In this document: one piece after another, positions 35,829 through 44,328 of the stretch
Layout: the number at the start of each line of letters is the position of its first letter
Numbering within the stretch: position 1 is the first letter of the stretch
Source of the DNA: Cyanobacteria bacterium MAG CAR3_bin_5
Lineage (GTDB): Bacteria > Cyanobacteriota > Cyanobacteriia > PCC-6307 > Cyanobiaceae
Assembly (NCBI GenBank): GCA_026709085.1
Contig: JAPOTR010000033.1
Location: forward strand, 1-64,000
DNA: 64,000 bases
Direction of reading: 5' to 3'
Made by a program: the position numbers and the translations under genes
The notes under the pieces: model-generated
What the model was told of the DNA's origin: nothing
Databases searched by the model: none
What the model saw: the letters and a program-made list of their open reading frames with translations, nothing else

Positions 35829-36850
35829 TGGCGCTGTTCGGGATGCTCCAGGCGCGGGTCCCCCGACAGGGGCAGGTGGTTGATGTGGCGAATCAGTTCA
35901 TAGAGGCGGCCCATGCAGCGGTGATCAAATTGAAATTCCAGTCCCGGGACCACCCCTTGCTCGCCCCTGTGGGTGAAGGGTTCAATGGTTCCCCCCTGGA
36001 GCAGATCGGAGAACCTGTGGTTCATGACCTTCACATGCCTGGCGGTGGGCGCCCCATGGAGAAGCAACTGCAAGCGCTCCCCATCCAGGAAGCGGCAGCA
36101 ACGGAAGACCCGGTAGAAGCGGCGAATGACCCCCACGGCCTCCTGCACGGAATCCACCCGGTCGTAGATCTGCGCATCGGCGGGGGACACCATGCCCCGC
36201 TCCTCCACGGACTTGACCATATAGCGCTTCCAGCGTTGCCAGTAGTCATCACCGGCAGGGGCCAGCAACACCACGGGAATGGGAACGGTCTTGGCGGTCT
36301 GAATCAGGGTGAGGACCTCGAACAGCTCGTCCAGCGTGCCCACGCCTCCCGGCATGGCCACCAGGGCATCGCTTTCCCGCACCAGGAAGTGCTTGCGGGT
36401 GAAGAAGTAACGAAAGAACACAAGCTTGTTCCCCGGATCGATGTAGGGATTGGGCGCAAACTCGAAGGGCAGGTGAATGTTGAGGCCGTAGCTGTTGTCT
36501 CGTCCAGCGCCCCGGTTGGCTGCTTCCATCACCCCGTCCCCGGCCCCGGTAATCACCTCGAAGCCCGATGCCGCCAACTGCCGGGACAGGTCCACAGCCT
36601 GCTGATACACGGCACTGTCTTCCGGCGCCCTGGCGGATCCCACCACCCCCACCTTGCGGCGATAACGGTGGGGGCAGAAGACCCTTAACCCATCCCTTAC
36701 GTCCGCCAGGGCGCCGTGGAGAAGCGCCCAGTCACTCTGCTCCTGGGTGATGCGGCTGATGGCCACCAAGTGACCCAACACCCCCTCCACCGACTCTACG
36801 GGGCCGTGGTCCGCCAACTGGTCCGCCAACGCCAGGATCCGCTGACGCAA
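35825..36850 (-). CDS. LOG-family (TIGR00730) Rossmann-fold protein
   Basis: It is related to cytokinin-activating phosphoribohydrolases of the LOG family. It has the nucleotide-binding GSARAPEDSAVYQQA, GAGDGVMEAANRGAG, and the catalytic PGGVGTLDELFEVLTL motif. The long N-terminal helical region and ~90-residue C-terminal extension match the longer cyanobacterial type, whose substrate is not established. No ATG fits. TTG at 36850 or TTG at 36904 (overlapping trxA by 20 bp) are possible starts. It lies between trxA and hisH on the same strand. Confidence 0.85.
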   Translation of the reverse strand: MRQRILALADQLADHGPVESVEGVLGHLVAISRITQEQSDWALLHGALADVRDGLRVFCPHRYRRKVGVVGSARAPEDSAVYQQAVDLSRQLAASGFEVITGAGDGVMEAANRGAGRDNSYGLNIHLPFEFAPNPYIDPGNKLVFFRYFFTRKHFLVRESDALVAMPGGVGTLDELFEVLTLIQTAKTVPIPVVLLAPAGDDYWQRWKRYMVKSVEERGMVSPADAQIYDRVDSVQEAVGVIRRFYRVFRCCRFLDGERLQLLLHGAPTARHVKVMNHRFSDLLQGGTIEPFTHRGEQGVVPGLEFQFDHRCMGRLYELIRHINHLPLSGDPRLEHPEQRQ

Positions 36851-36884
36851 TGGGGACGGACCGTCCGTCAGGGCGCCGCGGGAA

Positions 36885-37211
36885 TCAGTTGAGGTGCTTG
36901 TCAATGGTGTTGGCCAGCGTGGTCTTGGGGACAGCCCCCACCACCGTATCCACCCGCTGCCCATCCTTGAACACCATCAGGGTGGGGATGCTGCGAATCC
37001 CGAACTGACTGGCCACGTTGGGATTCTCGTCCGTATTGAGCTTGACCACCTTGATCTTGCCGTCCAGCTCAACGGCGATCTCGTCGATGATGGGGGCCAC
37101 CATGCGGCATGGCCCACACCAGGGGGCCCAGAAATCCACCAGCACGGGAACATCGCTTTTGAGCACGTCCGCCTCAAAGGAGGCATCGGTCACCGGGGCG
37201 GCGTTCGACAT
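36885..37211 (-). CDS. trxA: Thioredoxin
   Basis: A 108-aa cytosolic disulfide reductant (m-type). It has the redox motif [13 protein letters not shown] (Cys at about 32 and 35), the cis-Pro loop SIPTLMVF and KLNTDENPN. The ATG at 37211 gives the standard thioredoxin length. The frame extends upstream but is not thioredoxin there. It lies 47 bp after guaB3 on the same strand. Confidence 0.97.
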   Translation of the reverse strand: MSNAAPVTDASFEADVLKSDVPVLVDFWAPWCGPCRMVAPIIDEIAVELDGKIKVVKLNTDENPNVASQFGIRSIPTLMVFKDGQRVDTVVGAVPKTTLANTIDKHLN

Positions 37212-37258
37212 GTCACTGGGTTTTCTGGGACGCCAAGTGTAGCAGAAAACCGGCCCCT

Positions 37259-38422
37259 TCAGCGGCCCATGCCAAGCTGTTGGGCTTTCTGGTACACCTT
37301 CCCCTCGCTCAGCAGGGACGGGGCCACCACAATTTCCACCTGGTGCATCTCCTTGATGGTGCGTGCCCCCAGGGTGCCCATGGAGGTGTGCAGGGCCCCC
37401 ATCAGGTTGTGGGTGCCGTCGTCCAACCGGGCAGGACCATGGAGAATCTGTTCCAGGCTGCCCGTGGCGCCCACCCGGATGCGGGTGCCCCGGGGCAGCA
37501 CCGGTGACGGGGTGGCCATGCCCCAATGGAACCCGCCCCCCGGCGCTTCCGCCGCACGGGCAATGGGGGAGCCGATCATCACCCCGTCGGCTCCACAGGC
37601 AATGCATTTGCAGATGTCCCCACCGGTGACGATGCCCCCATCGGCAATGACGGGCACGTAGGGGCCGCCATTGCATTCCACGTCGTCCCGGGCAGCGGCG
37701 CAGTCGGCAATGGCTGTGGCCTGGGGAACCCCCACCCCCAGCACGCCCCGGGAGGTGCAGGCCGCGCCAGGACCAATGCCCACCATCACCCCCGCGGCGC
37801 CGGCCTGGATCAGCTCCATGCATACCCCGTAGGTGACGCAGTTGCCCAGCACCACCGGCACGGGCATCTCCCGACAAAACGCCTTGAGGTCCAGCTTGTT
37901 CTGGCCAGGGGGGCTCTGGTGACGGGTGGAGACCACCGTTGCCTGCACAAAGAACAAATCCGCTCCCGCCATGGCCACGGCATGACCAAAGGCCATGGCC
38001 CCCGCCGGGGTGGCGCTCACCGCGGCGATGCCCCCTGCCGCCTTGATCTGCCGCACCCGCTCCACAACGAGTTCTTCCCGGATCGGTTTGCTATACAGTT
38101 CCTGCATCAAGGCCACAAATCCATCGCCCTCCACCGCGGCGATCTGCTCAAGAGCGCTGCCGGGATCCTCGTACCGGGCTTGCAGACCCTCCAGATTCAA
38201 GACACCCAAAGCGCCCAACCGGGAGAGTTGCACCGCCATGGACACATCGACAACACTATCCATGGCGCTGGCAATGAGGGGCATGGGACGCTCAATGCCC
38301 CCCAGGGTCCAACGGCTCTGCACCAGAGAAGGATCCACGGTGCTGCCGCCAGGGGCAAGAGCGATTTCATCAATGCCGTAGGCCCGTCGCACAGGACGGG
38401 TCCGGCTCAACTGAATGTCCAC
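37259..38422 (-). CDS. guaB3: GuaB3-family IMP dehydrogenase
   Basis: A 387-aa single-domain relative of IMP dehydrogenase without the CBS pair found in GuaB. It has [14 protein letters not shown], then the phosphate/NAD region [21 protein letters not shown] with the catalytic Cys in ACTSR, then [29 protein letters not shown]. This type, common in cyanobacteria and actinobacteria, has been reported to oxidise IMP to XMP in guanine nucleotide synthesis. It is upstream of trxA. The divergent recombinase gene starts 21 bp away. Confidence 0.93.
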   Translation of the reverse strand: MDIQLSRTRPVRRAYGIDEIALAPGGSTVDPSLVQSRWTLGGIERPMPLIASAMDSVVDVSMAVQLSRLGALGVLNLEGLQARYEDPGSALEQIAAVEGDGFVALMQELYSKPIREELVVERVRQIKAAGGIAAVSATPAGAMAFGHAVAMAGADLFFVQATVVSTRHQSPPGQNKLDLKAFCREMPVPVVLGNCVTYGVCMELIQAGAAGVMVGIGPGAACTSRGVLGVGVPQATAIADCAAARDDVECNGGPYVPVIADGGIVTGGDICKCIACGADGVMIGSPIARAAEAPGGGFHWGMATPSPVLPRGTRIRVGATGSLEQILHGPARLDDGTHNLMGALHTSMGTLGARTIKEMHQVEIVVAPSLLSEGKVYQKAQQLGMGR

Positions 38423-38442
38423 GCGGTGTGCAGAGGTAGTTC

Positions 38443-39678
38443 ATGGAGCGTATCAAGGCAAACGAATCTGTTGCGGGGTCCGGCCTCAGGACCCATAACC
38501 GGGAGATGGCGTCCCCCTTTGACCTGCGTCTGCGAATCCTCAACGAGGGCTTCCGCACAGGCGGGTTGCCCTTGCGCATTGAACGACGCGGGCAGCGGCT
38601 GGGATTGCGGGGCCGGTTGCCAAGGCGGGACGGGGCAGGTTTTCAGGTACAGCGCCTCAGCCTGGGCCTCAAGGCTGACGGGACGGGTCTGGAGACCGCT
38701 GTGCAGCGGTTGCACCAGGTTTGCGGGGATCTTGCCGGTGGCCGCTTCTGCTGGAGCCGGTGGTTTTCCAGTCACCCTCGTCGGCCCCACGGTCAGGAAG
38801 CGGGGGGCAGCGCTGACGGGTGTACCCACGCCTTGCAGCGCTTCCGGGAGGCTTTCGAGGCCGACCCTGTGCGCAGCCGGAATCCGGCGGGGCAGCGCAG
38901 CACCTGGACCACCGCCTACTGGCCCTATCTGCGGCGGCTGGCGATGGTGCAGGAGCAGCGCCAGCAGCCCCTGGGTCGGGCGTTGCTGGCGCAGACCCTG
39001 GAGAGCTACCAACTGGCCAGCCGCAGCCGCCAGCAGTGCGGCACGGTGTTGGCGGCCCTGGCCCGTCAAGAGGGCATCCCCCTACCTGAGGATTGGTCGG
39101 CGCGGGCAGGGGGATACGGCTTGCACCGGGCCGGCCATCGCCAACTCCCCACCGACCGGCAGATCATGGCGGCATGGCACAGGATCCCCAATCCGGCCTG
39201 GCGCTGGGTGTTGGGTGTGATGGCCACCTATGGTCTGCGCAACCACGAGGTGTTTTTCTGTGACTGCTCAGCCCTCCATGGGGATGGCGCCCCCGTGGTG
39301 CGAGTTCTGGCCGCCAGCAAAACCGGCGAGCGCCAGGTCTGGCCCTTCCTGCCGGAATGGGTCAGGCACTTTGCCCTGGCGGACGTGCGGCGGCCACCCG
39401 TCACCACGAATCTGGCGCAGGTCACCCTGCAACGGGTGGGGCGGCGGGTGATGGAGCAGTTCCGCCGCTACAAGGTGGGTTTCAGTCCCTATGACCTGCG
39501 CCACGCCTGGGCCGTGCGCACCATTCATCTGGGCCTCCCCGACACCGTGGCCGCCCGCATGATGGGCCATTCCGTGGCTATCCATACCCGCACCTATCAC
39601 CATTGGATGACCCACCGTGATCAACAACAGGCCGTGAACACCGCCCTGGCGCAGCGCCACGTTGCCGGCAGCCCATGA
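38443..39678 (+). CDS. Tyrosine recombinase/phage-integrase family protein
   Basis: A 411-aa site-specific recombinase. The C-terminal catalytic domain keeps the conserved residues: Arg in YGLRNHEV, His-x-x-Arg-like YDLRHAWAVRT, His in MMGHSVAIHTRTY and the nucleophilic Tyr in TRTYHHW. The N-terminal half is basic and poorly conserved. No att sites, tRNA target or prophage genes are nearby, and its stop overlaps a methyltransferase gene by 4 bp. I recall a similar gene beside guaB3 in marine picocyanobacteria, so it may be a resident gene rather than part of a mobile element. Confidence 0.85.
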   Translation: MERIKANESVAGSGLRTHNREMASPFDLRLRILNEGFRTGGLPLRIERRGQRLGLRGRLPRRDGAGFQVQRLSLGLKADGTGLETAVQRLHQVCGDLAGGRFCWSRWFSSHPRRPHGQEAGGSADGCTHALQRFREAFEADPVRSRNPAGQRSTWTTAYWPYLRRLAMVQEQRQQPLGRALLAQTLESYQLASRSRQQCGTVLAALARQEGIPLPEDWSARAGGYGLHRAGHRQLPTDRQIMAAWHRIPNPAWRWVLGVMATYGLRNHEVFFCDCSALHGDGAPVVRVLAASKTGERQVWPFLPEWVRHFALADVRRPPVTTNLAQVTLQRVGRRVMEQFRRYKVGFSPYDLRHAWAVRTIHLGLPDTVAARMMGHSVAIHTRTYHHWMTHRDQQQAVNTALAQRHVAGSP

Positions 39679-40325
39679 GCCGTCGCCCCCTCCGCACCTT
39701 CGCCTATGGCCATCCCTGGTTCTACCACCTGGTGACCGCCATCAGCGCCCTGCCGGTGGGTGGTCCTCAGCGGTTGCGCCAACTCTGCGCCCAACGGTTG
39801 GCGCCACGGCTGCCGGCCCAGGCGGCGGTGCTGGATCTCTGCTGTGGCGGCGGGGCCGCCAGTGGGCCTCTACTGGCCCGTGGTTTCCGGGTCACGGGGT
39901 TGGACTGTTCCCGTGAGGCCCTGGACCGGGCGGCGCGCGCATGTCCGGGATTGATAACGGTGCAGGGGTTGGCGGAGCAGCCGCCGTTGGCGCCGGGGCA
40001 GTTTGCAGGGGTGCAGATCAGCCTGGCGCTCCATGAGTTCCATCGCCCTGCACGGCTGGCGCTGCTGAAGGCGGCATTGGGGCTGCTTCAGCCCGGCGGC
40101 TGGTTTGTGGCCCTGGATCTGCATCCCACCCATGGCCTGCTGGGCTGGCCCCAGCAATGGTTTGTCCGCTTGTTCGAGACGGACGCCGCCGTGGATTTTC
40201 TCACCTCCAACCTGGCGGCGGACTTGACCATGGTGGGCTATGGCTCCGTTGCCGTTGAGACCCTGGCCATGGGCTCCCTCCAGTTGGTGGGCGCCCGGAA
40301 ACCCTCCCCCTCCCCTGTGCCATGA
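39675..40325 (+). CDS. Class I SAM-dependent methyltransferase
   Basis: A 216-aa methyltransferase with motif I VLDLCCGGGAASGPLL, followed by GLDCSREALDRAARA and motif IV VQISLALHEFHRP, then LLQPGGWFVALDLHPT. The type resembles methyltransf_11/UbiE-like enzymes acting on small molecules; the substrate is unknown. Both ends overlap neighbours by 4 bp (recombinase upstream, cobO downstream), so the three genes appear translationally coupled. Confidence 0.85.
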   Translation: MSRRPLRTFAYGHPWFYHLVTAISALPVGGPQRLRQLCAQRLAPRLPAQAAVLDLCCGGGAASGPLLARGFRVTGLDCSREALDRAARACPGLITVQGLAEQPPLAPGQFAGVQISLALHEFHRPARLALLKAALGLLQPGGWFVALDLHPTHGLLGWPQQWFVRLFETDAAVDFLTSNLAADLTMVGYGSVAVETLAMGSLQLVGARKPSPSPVP

Positions 40326-41014
40326 CCCCATCCCCTCAAAACCCGCAAGAGCAGGAGCGCCCCTTGGATGCCGCGGCGGCGGATCTGGGCGCCGGTGGCG
40401 CCACGGCCCCGGAGCGAGATGCCGCCGCCTACCGCCGTCGCATGGAACGACGCCAGCAGGTGCAGCAACAACGGGTGCAGGCCCGGCAGCTTGAGAAGGG
40501 ATTGCGGCTGGTGTTCACAGGGCGGGGCAAGGGCAAAACCACGGCGGGGCTGGGCTTGGTGCTGCGCACCCTGGGCCATGGGGAGCGGGTGGCGGTGGTG
40601 CAGTTCATCAAGGGAGCCTGGATACCGGGAGAAGCCAGGGCCCTGGCGGTGTTCGGGGAGCAGTTGCGGTGGCACGCCCTGGGGGAAGGGTTCACCTGGA
40701 ACACCCAGGATCGGGAACGGGACCGGGAGATGGTGAACCGCGCCTGGCAACAGGCCTGTGTCTACTTGTCCGATGCCGCCGTCAAGCTGGTGCTCCTGGA
40801 CGAGATCAACGTGGCCTTGAAACTGGGCTACATCTCCCTGGAGACCGTCCTGGCTGGTCTGGAGCAGCGCCCGCCCCTCACCCACGTGGCCCTCACGGGC
40901 CGGGACGCCCCCCCCGAACTGATCGCCGCCGCCGACCTGGTGACGGAGATGACCATGGTGCGCCATCCCTTCCGGGAGCAAGGGGTGAAGGCCCAGGCGG
41001 GAATTGAGTATTGA
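40322..41014 (+). CDS. cobO: Cob(I)yrinic acid a,c-diamide adenosyltransferase CobO
   Basis: It adenosylates corrinoids in cobalamin biosynthesis and salvage. After a ~55-residue charged N-terminal extension it shows the P-loop FTGRGKGKTTAGLG, VVQFIKGAW, GEGFTWNTQDRERD, VLLDEINVALKLGYI and VALTGRDAPPELI, and ends VKAQAGIEY, so it is full length (230 aa). It overlaps the preceding methyltransferase gene. Fragments of a second copy are found at 53757-53917, on the far side of the second defence island. Confidence 0.95.
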   Translation: MTPSPQNPQEQERPLDAAAADLGAGGATAPERDAAAYRRRMERRQQVQQQRVQARQLEKGLRLVFTGRGKGKTTAGLGLVLRTLGHGERVAVVQFIKGAWIPGEARALAVFGEQLRWHALGEGFTWNTQDRERDREMVNRAWQQACVYLSDAAVKLVLLDEINVALKLGYISLETVLAGLEQRPPLTHVALTGRDAPPELIAAADLVTEMTMVRHPFREQGVKAQAGIEY

Positions 41015-41016
41015 GG

Positions 41017-42147
41017 GGGGTGGGCAGTGGGGGCTGTTTCCGCTTTTCTCTATATCTTCCTCTGCTGTAAACAGGAAATCATGCTCCGTGAGTTGCGATA
41101 CCTTTGATCCCCGCAACGCATTGGCCTGAGTATTGACAATTTTTGAGCTGAGCCCTTCGTGAACGGGATTGACGGGTCGGTTTAACCCCTGCGTCAGCGA
41201 CTGCATGAGCCCGTCACGCAGGGCATCCTTATTCTGCTGTCGGCTGCCAATCCGTATGATAAGCTGCACCTGTTGTGACAACAGGGGAGCAATGCCGGCC
41301 CAGGCAGATTGCAAAAAGGTCCAGTACATATCTTCACTGTGATACCGATCATCTCCGCCGTTGCAGGAGGCCAAAGGATGATCGTCACCAAGAAACCAAA
41401 GATGTAACCATTGATCTTCGCGATAGTTCGTGGTGTTCAGGTAGGGAGGAGAAGTAATGACATCACTCACCCGGCCTTTGAGTTTCCGGAAAACCTGGCC
41501 AGCCTTGCATACATCCACCTTCTTGACCTGACCAACTCGCTCCGGGGGTGGTGTCTGGAAGCGGTAGGGGGTTATCCGTTCCAGAATCCGGAAGACATCG
41601 CGCTGTGGTGGCTTGTATCCATTGCGTTGCCACTATCCGACGGAATAACTCTTGGTGTTGATGGTACGGGGCATACGGTTACTGAAGTAACTGGGTGAGT
41701 GATGAGATTCTCCATGCAGTGCGCCAAGGCACAACGCAGCAATAAAGCGATCAATTTTGCTGCGCCGCCAGTTCAGAACCGACCTCAGATAGAGAACTTG
41801 TAGCAGTGTTTTGTGATGGAAACAGAGTTGAAAGAATTCAGCATATTCTCCTTCCCACTGCTTTTCTTCATCGTTGCTAAAGCTATCTCGCAACTCCATG
41901 AGTCGTGTTCCAACTTGCTTCTGATTCGGTGGATCGCCTTTGCACCTGAAATGTAAGCTGCGACTGGGTTCACATCACAGCCGATGGCCTCCCGTCCGTC
42001 CAGGAGTGCCTGGAACACAGTCGTTCTCCGTCCGCAGAAGGGATTAAACACAACTCCCCGATGGGGACTGACAGACAGGTACCCCTTAACGAACGCCTCT
42101 GGGAACATGGCGAAGTATGGGCAAATGGCGTGGAATCGGTGTCTCAT
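41017..42147 (-). pseudogene. Decayed DNA methyltransferase (frameshift plus nonsense codon)
   Basis: Three pieces together make one DNA methylase. The first reads MRHRFHAICPYFAMFPEAF, then VVFNPFCGRRTT and GREAIGCDVNPVAAYISGAKA. A one-base shift near 41935 moves the frame to NQKQVGTRLMELRDSF. A TAG at 41633-41635 interrupts it before WQRNGYKPPQRDVFRILERI and the catalytic VITSPPYLNTTNYRE. The SAM motif, usually DPFCGRGTT, has Asp to Asn and Gly to Arg changes, so the protein would be inactive even if read through. The C-terminus runs into cobO without its own stop. The start overlaps the upstream gene by 4 bp. Confidence 0.82.
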
Positions 42148-43166
42148 GTCGGCGTCCTCCCGCGGTCCTGGTAGTCTGTGATCCACGCGGCGGCCTCTGC
42201 CAGTTGATCGTAGCCCTCAATCTCAATCGTCTTACCAGCTTGCATGAGGGCAACCGCTTCCGCAACCCGCCGCGGCACGCGCAGGCGGTGGAGCACGTTT
42301 CCCATGCCGCGAACAGTGTCAAGAAATTGATTGTCGGTCTTGGCAAACGGCACGATCATGTACGGCAGAAACGCTGTCACCGGTTGCGGCGAGAACCACC
42401 GGCTCTTAAATGCACCAAGATGCCCTTTCAGTGACTTCTGATCCGCGTCTTTGCCGGTCGCGACCTGAGCTGCCGCCAACAGGAAACCTGGCAGACCGTC
42501 CGGATGCAGGCGCGCTGCAAAGACGTCAATCTGATCATCCTTTGGCTTGGGTGGCGCCCCGGCCTGCGGGGATACCTGTCCATCTCCCAGCCTTTCCCAA
42601 ATCTGCGTCAGCTTTTTGATAAATCCTGACTTATCCGGTCGTGGGAACCCAAACGACCATGCAGGGCCATGAATTTCGGCTGCCAGGGCGGCTGTTGCGA
42701 AGTACTGGAAGAACTCTCGAAGCTGCCTGACTTCCTCTGGCTCACGGGGATGCAAGCAGGATTTGCTGAGGATCGACGACGGTATCGCCTTGAGGTTTGA
42801 CAGCACGAGACTCAGAATGTACGCTGCGTGACCGAAAGAGTCTCGATCAAACTCGCAGGTCAGGATTTCGCCTCGCTCATCAAGGCTGAATGGATACGCG
42901 GATGCACTTAACGTCTTGTAACGGTTCTCGATGCGCATAACAGCTCCTGAAACAAGATCCTCCTCACCGTCACCGCTTTGCATCTCCTCGTCCAGATCAG
43001 CACGATCATCTGCGGCACTAATCCCCACTTGATTGGCTAGGGCTGACACAAGCGACGTGGGGGTTTCAGAAAAAAATGCAGTGAGTTCCAGAAAATCAGC
43101 CGCACAATCAAAGTTTTTAGATTTTCCTATCAACTCGTCAATAGGAAAATGTAGAGAATTTGTCAT
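42144..43166 (-). CDS. Hypothetical 340-aa protein of the ParB/methylase defence module
   Basis: I do not recognise a domain. The protein is soluble, with an acidic N-terminus, a middle segment FDRDSFGHAAYILSLVLSNL, a putative structural core AALAAEIHGPAWSFGFPRPD and a C-terminal helical part ending RVAEAVALMQAGKTIEIEG. It is tightly coupled by 4-bp overlaps to a ParB-like gene upstream and to a decayed DNA methylase downstream, so it is most likely a component of the same DNA-modification or defence system. It appears intact. The sequence has no obvious nuclease motif. Confidence 0.7.
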   Translation of the reverse strand: MTNSLHFPIDELIGKSKNFDCAADFLELTAFFSETPTSLVSALANQVGISAADDRADLDEEMQSGDGEEDLVSGAVMRIENRYKTLSASAYPFSLDERGEILTCEFDRDSFGHAAYILSLVLSNLKAIPSSILSKSCLHPREPEEVRQLREFFQYFATAALAAEIHGPAWSFGFPRPDKSGFIKKLTQIWERLGDGQVSPQAGAPPKPKDDQIDVFAARLHPDGLPGFLLAAAQVATGKDADQKSLKGHLGAFKSRWFSPQPVTAFLPYMIVPFAKTDNQFLDTVRGMGNVLHRLRVPRRVAEAVALMQAGKTIEIEGYDQLAEAAAWITDYQDRGRTPT

Positions 43167-44302
43167 TTTTCACCATTCTCCCTGACAGAGCGCCACTTCT
43201 TACGCATACGGTCATGTACAGTCTCCCCTACTTCCTTTATGTCCTCTGCAATGTCAAGCAACGACTGATCCTGCCCATCATAAGCCCTGAGTAAACCAGC
43301 GGCATCGCAAATGTTGTCCCGGGCTTTGATGAGCGCCTCAATAAACCGTGTATCCACAGACTCGGTGCTGGCATAGGCAGCATCAAGATCGTGTTTCGTC
43401 TCAAGCACATGCCGGCTCTCTGCATGGGCAAGCACTTCGCCAAGGCGTCTAATGTCAGGATTCTGTGATTGAATCACTGGCTTTCTGTCATCCTCTCTCG
43501 ATCCATAAATCCACATAAGCATATTCTTCAATTCTCCCAATTTTCCTTTTGGAACTTGATCTTCATGAGGATCGTGCCGCGCCCATCCATCTTCAAGACC
43601 CAGGTAATCCATGTACTGGGATCGAGCGAGTGCTGTATAGAGATGGGAAAAGCTAAATCTTCTTGAATATCGGTCTTCAATATCAAACAACTTCTCCTTG
43701 CTTGCCTGCTCTAAAACATAAACTGCAGATACCATTCGCTTGATCGTGTTGTGCTTATCACCAATAGCATTAGCAATAAATTCAAGATTAACACCTTGGT
43801 CACGTCCTGACTTGTACCATTCTGCGGCAAATTGTGCCTTGGCATAGGCATCCCATTTTGCTGGACCGTTGATATGCTTAAAGCCAATGAAAGACCGGGC
43901 CGCTTCACGACTATCGACATGGCAGACTGACACCGTATCAAGAGTGGTTCGCTGCTGCTCACCGATAGTCGGGACCGGAATGGAAAGACCTTCAGATTTT
44001 TTAATTTTACTGACCAGGTCCGGCTCCCGCAGCAGGCGCAACGCCGCCAGCCGCCGATTGCCTTCGAGGACAATCAGCTTGTCATCACGTGACTGTGGGT
44101 CAGGCATGACAATCAACGGCTCAATATCCATATAACCGTTAGCGGAGATCGACTGAAGTAATTCGCCCAGATCGGCAGAGAGATACAGACGGGCAATCAT
44201 CTCCTCCTCAGAGATATTTTCCCCCTCGCCAACGAGCCGCGGATTCCAGCGGTCCAGCCGAAGCCTTTCCACTTCAACTTTCTCAGGCTTTGCAAATTCC
44301 AT
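43163..44302 (-). CDS. ParB/sulfiredoxin-fold protein
   Basis: A 379-aa protein with an N-terminal ParB-like domain (VEVERLRLDRWNPRL, then LLQSISANGYMDIEPLIV and VLEGNRRLAALRLL near residue 86), the nucleotide-binding/nuclease core of the ParB/Srx fold. A helix-turn-helix-like middle (EFIANAIGDKHNTIKRMVSAVY) and a helical tail follow. I chose the ATG at 44302 because AGGAGG lies 8 bases before it; the frame also opens at a GTG at 44332 overlapping the mod stop. Context with methylases points to defence or DNA modification rather than chromosome segregation. Confidence 0.82.
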   Translation of the reverse strand: MEFAKPEKVEVERLRLDRWNPRLVGEGENISEEEMIARLYLSADLGELLQSISANGYMDIEPLIVMPDPQSRDDKLIVLEGNRRLAALRLLREPDLVSKIKKSEGLSIPVPTIGEQQRTTLDTVSVCHVDSREAARSFIGFKHINGPAKWDAYAKAQFAAEWYKSGRDQGVNLEFIANAIGDKHNTIKRMVSAVYVLEQASKEKLFDIEDRYSRRFSFSHLYTALARSQYMDYLGLEDGWARHDPHEDQVPKGKLGELKNMLMWIYGSREDDRKPVIQSQNPDIRRLGEVLAHAESRHVLETKHDLDAAYASTESVDTRFIEALIKARDNICDAAGLLRAYDGQDQSLLDIAEDIKEVGETVHDRMRKKWRSVRENGEK

Positions 44303-44328
44303 GGGAATTCCTCCTCTGTGCTCCTTGC

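Noticed and set aside
37526-39220. 564-codon plus-strand frame over guaB3 and the recombinase
   Set aside because: First part is antisense to guaB3 and second part is out of frame with the recombinase; no coherent protein.
38443-41014. Prophage or integrative element marked by the tyrosine recombinase
   Set aside because: No phage genes, att repeats or tRNA target nearby; neighbours are core genes with overlapping stops.
40238-41518. Single 426-codon minus-strand gene over cobO
   Set aside because: Only its first ~170 codons (to about 41020) are methylase-like; the rest is the mirror of cobO. Treated as the end of a pseudogene.
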